Shown: in pieces, positions 59,991 through 64,000 of the stretch | Layout: each line of letters begins with the position of its first letter | Numbering within the stretch: position 1 is the stretch's first letter | Origin: Clavelina lepadiformis | Lineage: Eukaryota; Chordata; Ascidiacea; Aplousobranchia; Clavelinidae | Length of the DNA: 64,000 bases | Reading direction: 5' to 3' | Assembly (NCBI RefSeq): GCF_947623445.1 | Contig: NC_135248.1 | Location: forward strand, 4,216,977-4,280,976 | Notes under the pieces: generated by a model | Seen by the model: the letters and a program-made list of their open reading frames with translations, nothing else | What the model was told of the DNA's origin: nothing | Database searches by the model: none | Program-made: the position numbers and the translations under genes

Positions 59991-62900
59991 TTCCTCCTTG
60001 CATACGGCTGTTGAGAAGTGCTATGAGAATCTGAAACATTTTGCTTTGACGTCAATTTGCTGATGAATTAAGTAACTAACCTCCACATATTCGACTTTAT
60101 CGAACTGAAGATCAGCACTACAAGGATGAAGCTTCAAAGGTTTTGTACTTCCGTTAGCAGTGAACAAGATGGACTAAAAAATTAAAACAGTAGCAGCACT
60201 TGAAAAATGAAATTTGAAAACTAGAAAACTAAGAAAATACACAAATATAGCTGCTATAGTTTTTATGAAAGAAACTCGTTTGTTTCAAACTAGGCAAATT
60301 GTAAAAATTTTTTACTTGACCCATCAAAAGATCCTTGTTTCCTATTGTCATGTCTACACCCGAGCAATTTGATACTGGTGTCACATTAGATACGTCACTG
60401 CAGAAAAGAAGAAAACACATCAACATAAGAAAAGTTTAGACTGAGGATTGTACAAGTATTCTTCAGCTATTCCGCGTTTATCTTTCTATAAACTTGATTT
60501 GCATGTTACACACTCACGCCAATAGTTTGGTCAGAGCTTTTGTCACTTCGATCTCCAATTCCTTTGCGCAGGCAAAACCTTGTTTTAAGCTGCCAACTTT
60601 AGAGCATTTCCCATTGGTTTTTCTCTGCGAATACAAAACAGTGTAGAAAAGATAGTCCGTATAGTCATGACTCATGAGTCATGACTGAGTATTTTAGTGA
60701 CACTGGTCGATGATAAAATAATCACAAAGCTATAGATGTTGTTAACCATTTTAAACGTTTAGTTTTATGACATATGCTATTTACTGCAGGTCAACGATCG
60801 ATTAAACGATGACGCTGCTGAAACTGTCAGACGGCAAACAATTGTGCAATCCGTCTACGAAAGTATGAGTTGCATTAGCAACGCTGTGTAACAGCAATAT
60901 CCACGTTAATTAAGGGACAAAGAATCCCAGTAATGGCACCACATACAGTAATAGCGTGGGTACAAAGTGCAAGCGATAGCAAATAAAGCAGCAGCGACAA
61001 ATTGACCAACTGACTGAAAATAACCGCAATAACTTCCGATGTTGCATGTTTATGGTGATGTTATTACTTTTATGATAATTTAGCCTACCTAGGCCAGAAT
61101 GTGGACCTTTGCGGACATGACTTACTGACTAAGCTATGGAAAACATTATTACATCAGCAATAAGTAAAACGTCCAATGTTTATAGTTAGTTAACGAAAGG
61201 GGAATTCTGATTATTATGGTGTTTAAAGTTTTAATCCAACACTTTATTGAGATAACATCAGCAACCAACATTACAATGAAGTCTACGTAAGAATTAGATC
61301 ACATTCCTAAGGAGTAAGATTAAATGCCTCAGGAATAGCACCAAATCCGTTGATATTTCAATGAAATCAGAATAGACTTGAACCTATTCCAGCAAAACCC
61401 GGTTTAATCTTTGGCTTAATTTTTTTGATCCTTAAACTAGCGTTTGCTTTATTGTACTATATCAAATACTACATATAAGGTTCAAAGATGCAGTTTCTTT
61501 TTCATTTTTTTTGTAAAATTATTCACAATTTTTACAGAAATAAACGAGCCAAAACCTAACTTATATAAACATAATGGTAAAATGGAGAAAACTTTTTGTG
61601 GCATTTAACCTGTATTGGCCTAAGGTAAGATTTCACAACACAACAAACTCTAAAGCTAATAAAAATGACATGCATTTAGCTCACATTGACATTTTGCATT
61701 GTTTGATTTGGCAACAACAGACGATCACGCGACATACTTATTGCGTAACACAAAGCTTACTGTGATGCCTTCGATCTTAAATGTTCCACCTCGTTGATTT
61801 TGGTAGGTCATGAATTTCTCTGCATGTCCCAATTCCTCGTCAGCTTTTTTTCGGAAGTATTTGGAAACTTTTGGGTAATAAAGGAAATCTTGAAGGAAAA
61901 GGTAAGACTAGAAAAACAATTAAAAACGATCATTCACAATAAAGCAGGTTAAGGTTTGTCAAAAAAACAAGAATGCTTTTTCCGATACGAACCGGATATA
62001 TGTCAACAGTTCAGACCAGAGTGATTTTGTTTCTGTGTGGGCTCAATGGATTAGAGTCTAGCCGCTAGTGGAAAGAGGTTAAGTTAAACCTCTCAACAAC
62101 AAAGTACAAAATTCAATTATAAACGAATTAAATTAAAATCTAGCTCACTACGGTACGTTTCCATACAATAATTGACAACCAATATGTTCCGAAGTACCGC
62201 ATTATCTGTGCACTTTTGTGTTCATCAACTCAATTACAAACTTGTGAAGATTATGCATAAATACGAAGTTAGTGCCTTTAATCCGCTACTGCGAGCAGAA
62301 AAGCGCACACTGGTTTAAGACCGAACACGGTTTTGTCAAGGTCAACAGGTACAACAACGCGTTAGTCATTGTCGGAGCGCTTCGCTCGTGAAAATGCAAA
62401 CCTGGTTTGATCAGAGGTCCTGATGAACCGTTCCAATTTCGGGCAACATAAAAAAACTCAAAACACCAAATCAAAATTGTACATCCGTCGAAACTTACAC
62501 TAAAACAAGCTCGGTAACCGGTGCTCGAGCGATTTTGAATCATCGTCGAGCAAAGACGTCACTTAAGTCGTGCCAAGATTTGACACCATACCATGTCAGG
62601 TTTCAAAGAGCTTTATTGTTTACAATGCAATGATGTATAAGTTATAAGTTATAACGTATACGTTAATCTAGTTATGTGGACGAAAAGTAGTAAAAGTAGA
62701 TTACGCTATAAATCGCGGAGCACAAAACATTATAAGCTTTACAAAAGTGGGTCGACCTTGTAATTAATAATGGCGTACAGCAGAAAAATTTTATTGGAGA
62801 TTAGTGGGCGAAAGCTGCAATTGTTAAACATTGTTTTCACTGTGTGTTAGTGGGAATTCACGATTATTGCATTCGCCCACAGTAAGCATGCCTGCTACAC

Positions 62901-63647
62901 GTCATCGTCAAACCCATTCAAACAAAATGACCAATGTTCAAAACTATGTACCGGCACTTATTCCATAACAACAGCTTGTATAGAAAAAAATACAACTTTG
63001 TATACTCGCATACATCCGATTGTAAAGTTGAAAACTCACCAAATGCAAATACGTGTACTGTCCTTTCAGCTCAACGGCAATTTGATCGTTGATCAGCTCA
63101 TTCACATTTGCTTCGTAACACTTTAATTTATTCTGCGAACAAAAGCTTGTTTTAGGGACATTTGGCATATCTAAAAACGTTTTATGGGAATCACATTTTA
63201 AATTATTGTATTTTTTTGAATGCATTGTGTGGGCCTAATGCTGGTGTAATACAGTATGTAAAATCTCACCAAACAAAAATGATCCACTCAGTTACTAAAC
63301 CAGTGGTTTTTAAACGTTTTGAAGGTACTGGACCTTGTGAGTTTAATAAAAACATTTATCGAATACTTCGAGAGAATTCAAAAACAATACTGTGTCTTAC
63401 ACACGGCAACAACGGCATGCTTGGCTTGTCTCTGCCAAACCGTTTTGCCCCTGGGGTTCGATCGAATCCAGTTTAATGAGAACCACTGAACTACAGGCAA
63501 CAAAAATTCTACAACTTTAGGCACGGGGAAAAGTTCAGTACTTTCTGCACATAGCAAATGCATACTTACGCTATGACAATTGGAAGAAGCCATGACAAGA
63601 GGAGCAAAACAGACGGCAAGAAAACAGCAGTTAATTAAGACCTTCAT
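59810..63647 (-). CDS. Secreted ferritin-like protein with enlarged C-D region
   Basis: Iron-storage ferritin subunit routed to the secretory pathway. Exons in order: 63647-63570, 63132-63040, 61907-61761, 60624-60518, 60397-60316, 60173-60081, 59956-59810; phases close on 248 aa. Residues 1-19 form a signal peptide (MKVLINCCFLAVCFAPLVMA), as in secreted invertebrate ferritins. Helix A is NELINDQIAVELKGQYTYLH, helix B KYFRKKADEELGHAEKFM followed by YQNQRGG, helix C FACAKELEIEVTKAL, and helix D HDFLGHQLEDTKELANME. The ferroxidase ligands appear kept: E of VEL, Y of YTY, E-E and H of DEELGH, and E of ELE. Between helices C and D two exons encode about 58 extra residues (starting DVSNVTPVSNC), far more than the usual short loop. 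The Gln of helix D that normally completes the centre cannot be placed. No iron-responsive-element loop was seen in the leader. Confidence 0.85.
60663..60686. promoter_or_regulatory. Perfect 24-bp palindrome with overlapping AP-1-type sites
   Basis: AGTCATGACTCA is followed directly by its reverse complement. It contains TGACTCA and TGAGTCA, the consensus for AP-1-type bZIP factors, in ferritin intron 3, 39 bases upstream of an exon acceptor. Bona fide regulation is inferred only from the motif. Confidence 0.5.
63301..63488. mobile_element. Likely hAT-type MITE in ferritin intron 1
   Basis: Starts CAGTGGTTTTTAAACG and ends, reversed, CAGTGGTTCTCATTAAAC. These match the common CAGTGGTTCTCAAAC-type hAT terminus. 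The flanking eight bases (TACTAAAC and AACTACAG) do not form a clean duplication, so the boundaries are less certain than for the other elements. Confidence 0.6.
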
Positions 63648-64000
63648 TGTGAAGTTCAAGGCTATACGTGTACTAAGTTTCTAAAAAGAAATAGGTTACA
63701 ACTCAACCAAATCAACTTATAGCAAAATTATCGCACAATAACTCAGTGCTTCTACAGAATACTAGATACCTGCCTTTTCAATGAAACGAAGGCTCAACCT
63801 AATGCTTAAAGTATTGCTTAAACCAGTGATTCTAAATCTTTTTAGTGCCAGAGCCAAATTTCAAACCTAAGGTTTGCAAGGAGCCGCATGAAAAACAACA
63901 GTCTAATTAAAAAACATTACTTAAGAAAGCAACAACAACTTACAAGAACACGAAAAAATATGCCCATTTGTTTAATGTGAAATTTGACACTGATTTTGAC
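63648..64000. other. Ferritin upstream region and edge of a possible hAT element
   Basis: A pyrimidine-rich acceptor (minus-strand TTTCTTTTTAG at about 63681) sits 33 bases before the ferritin ATG, suggesting a 5' UTR intron or trans-splicing. At 63824 CAGTGATTCTAAATCTTTTT followed by GTGCCAGAGCC resembles the 5' end of a hAT-type element that would continue past the window. Confidence 0.45.

Noticed and set aside
63648..63800. Iron-responsive element in the ferritin leader
   Set aside because: No CAGTG loop with a bulged C five bases upstream was found on the coding strand near the start; an upstream UTR exon beyond the window is not excluded.

Overview
This is eukaryotic nuclear DNA, AT-rich, with short exons split by GT-AG introns, widely spaced genes and many small inverted-repeat DNA transposons. 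The gene set (GPD1, AGAP, claspin, a CSPP1-like protein, a secreted ferritin) points to an animal. Intron density, compact genes and the general look suggest an invertebrate chordate, perhaps a tunicate; that is inference from impression, not a search. I rebuilt five protein-coding genes exon by exon. In each, the reading phases close and the summed coding length is a multiple of three.

Layout. 1-3559: intergenic. 3560-7696 (+): glycerol-3-phosphate dehydrogenase, 9 exons, 350 aa. 7697-17326: gene-poor, with an internally deleted pogo/Tigger-type transposon (11442-13187) and a minisatellite-like tandem repeat (16174-16489). 17327-28719 (-): AGAP-type Arf GTPase-activating protein, 16 coding exons, 716 aa. 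28720-33101: intergenic with one hAT MITE. 33102-44944 (-): claspin, 30 coding exons, 1101 aa, with three hAT-type insertions in its introns. 44945-47937: intergenic with unexplained open frames. 47938-57605 (+): a CSPP1-like protein with repeated Pro-Trp/Phe-Gly-x-Pro-Gly-x-Gly-Ala-Pro motifs, 19 exons, 765 aa; its last intron holds an antisense copy of a ferritin terminal exon broken by a hAT element. 59810-63647 (-): secreted ferritin-like gene, 7 coding exons, 248 aa. The window ends in what looks like the edge of another hAT-like element.

The genes do not form one pathway: GPD1 is glycolytic/lipid metabolism, AGAP is membrane traffic, claspin is the DNA-replication checkpoint, the CSPP1-like protein is probably centrosomal or ciliary, and ferritin stores iron. 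What ties the window together is its transposon history. At least five hAT-type elements still have recognisable 8-bp target duplications, two of them very young by that measure (perfect duplications at 32135/32584 and 56699/57122, also 38371/38960). The most interesting local features are the ferritin with an enlarged helix C-D region, the partial ferritin duplication hit by a transposon, the pogo element with paired hairpins, and the alternating-phase exon pairs of the claspin N-terminus.
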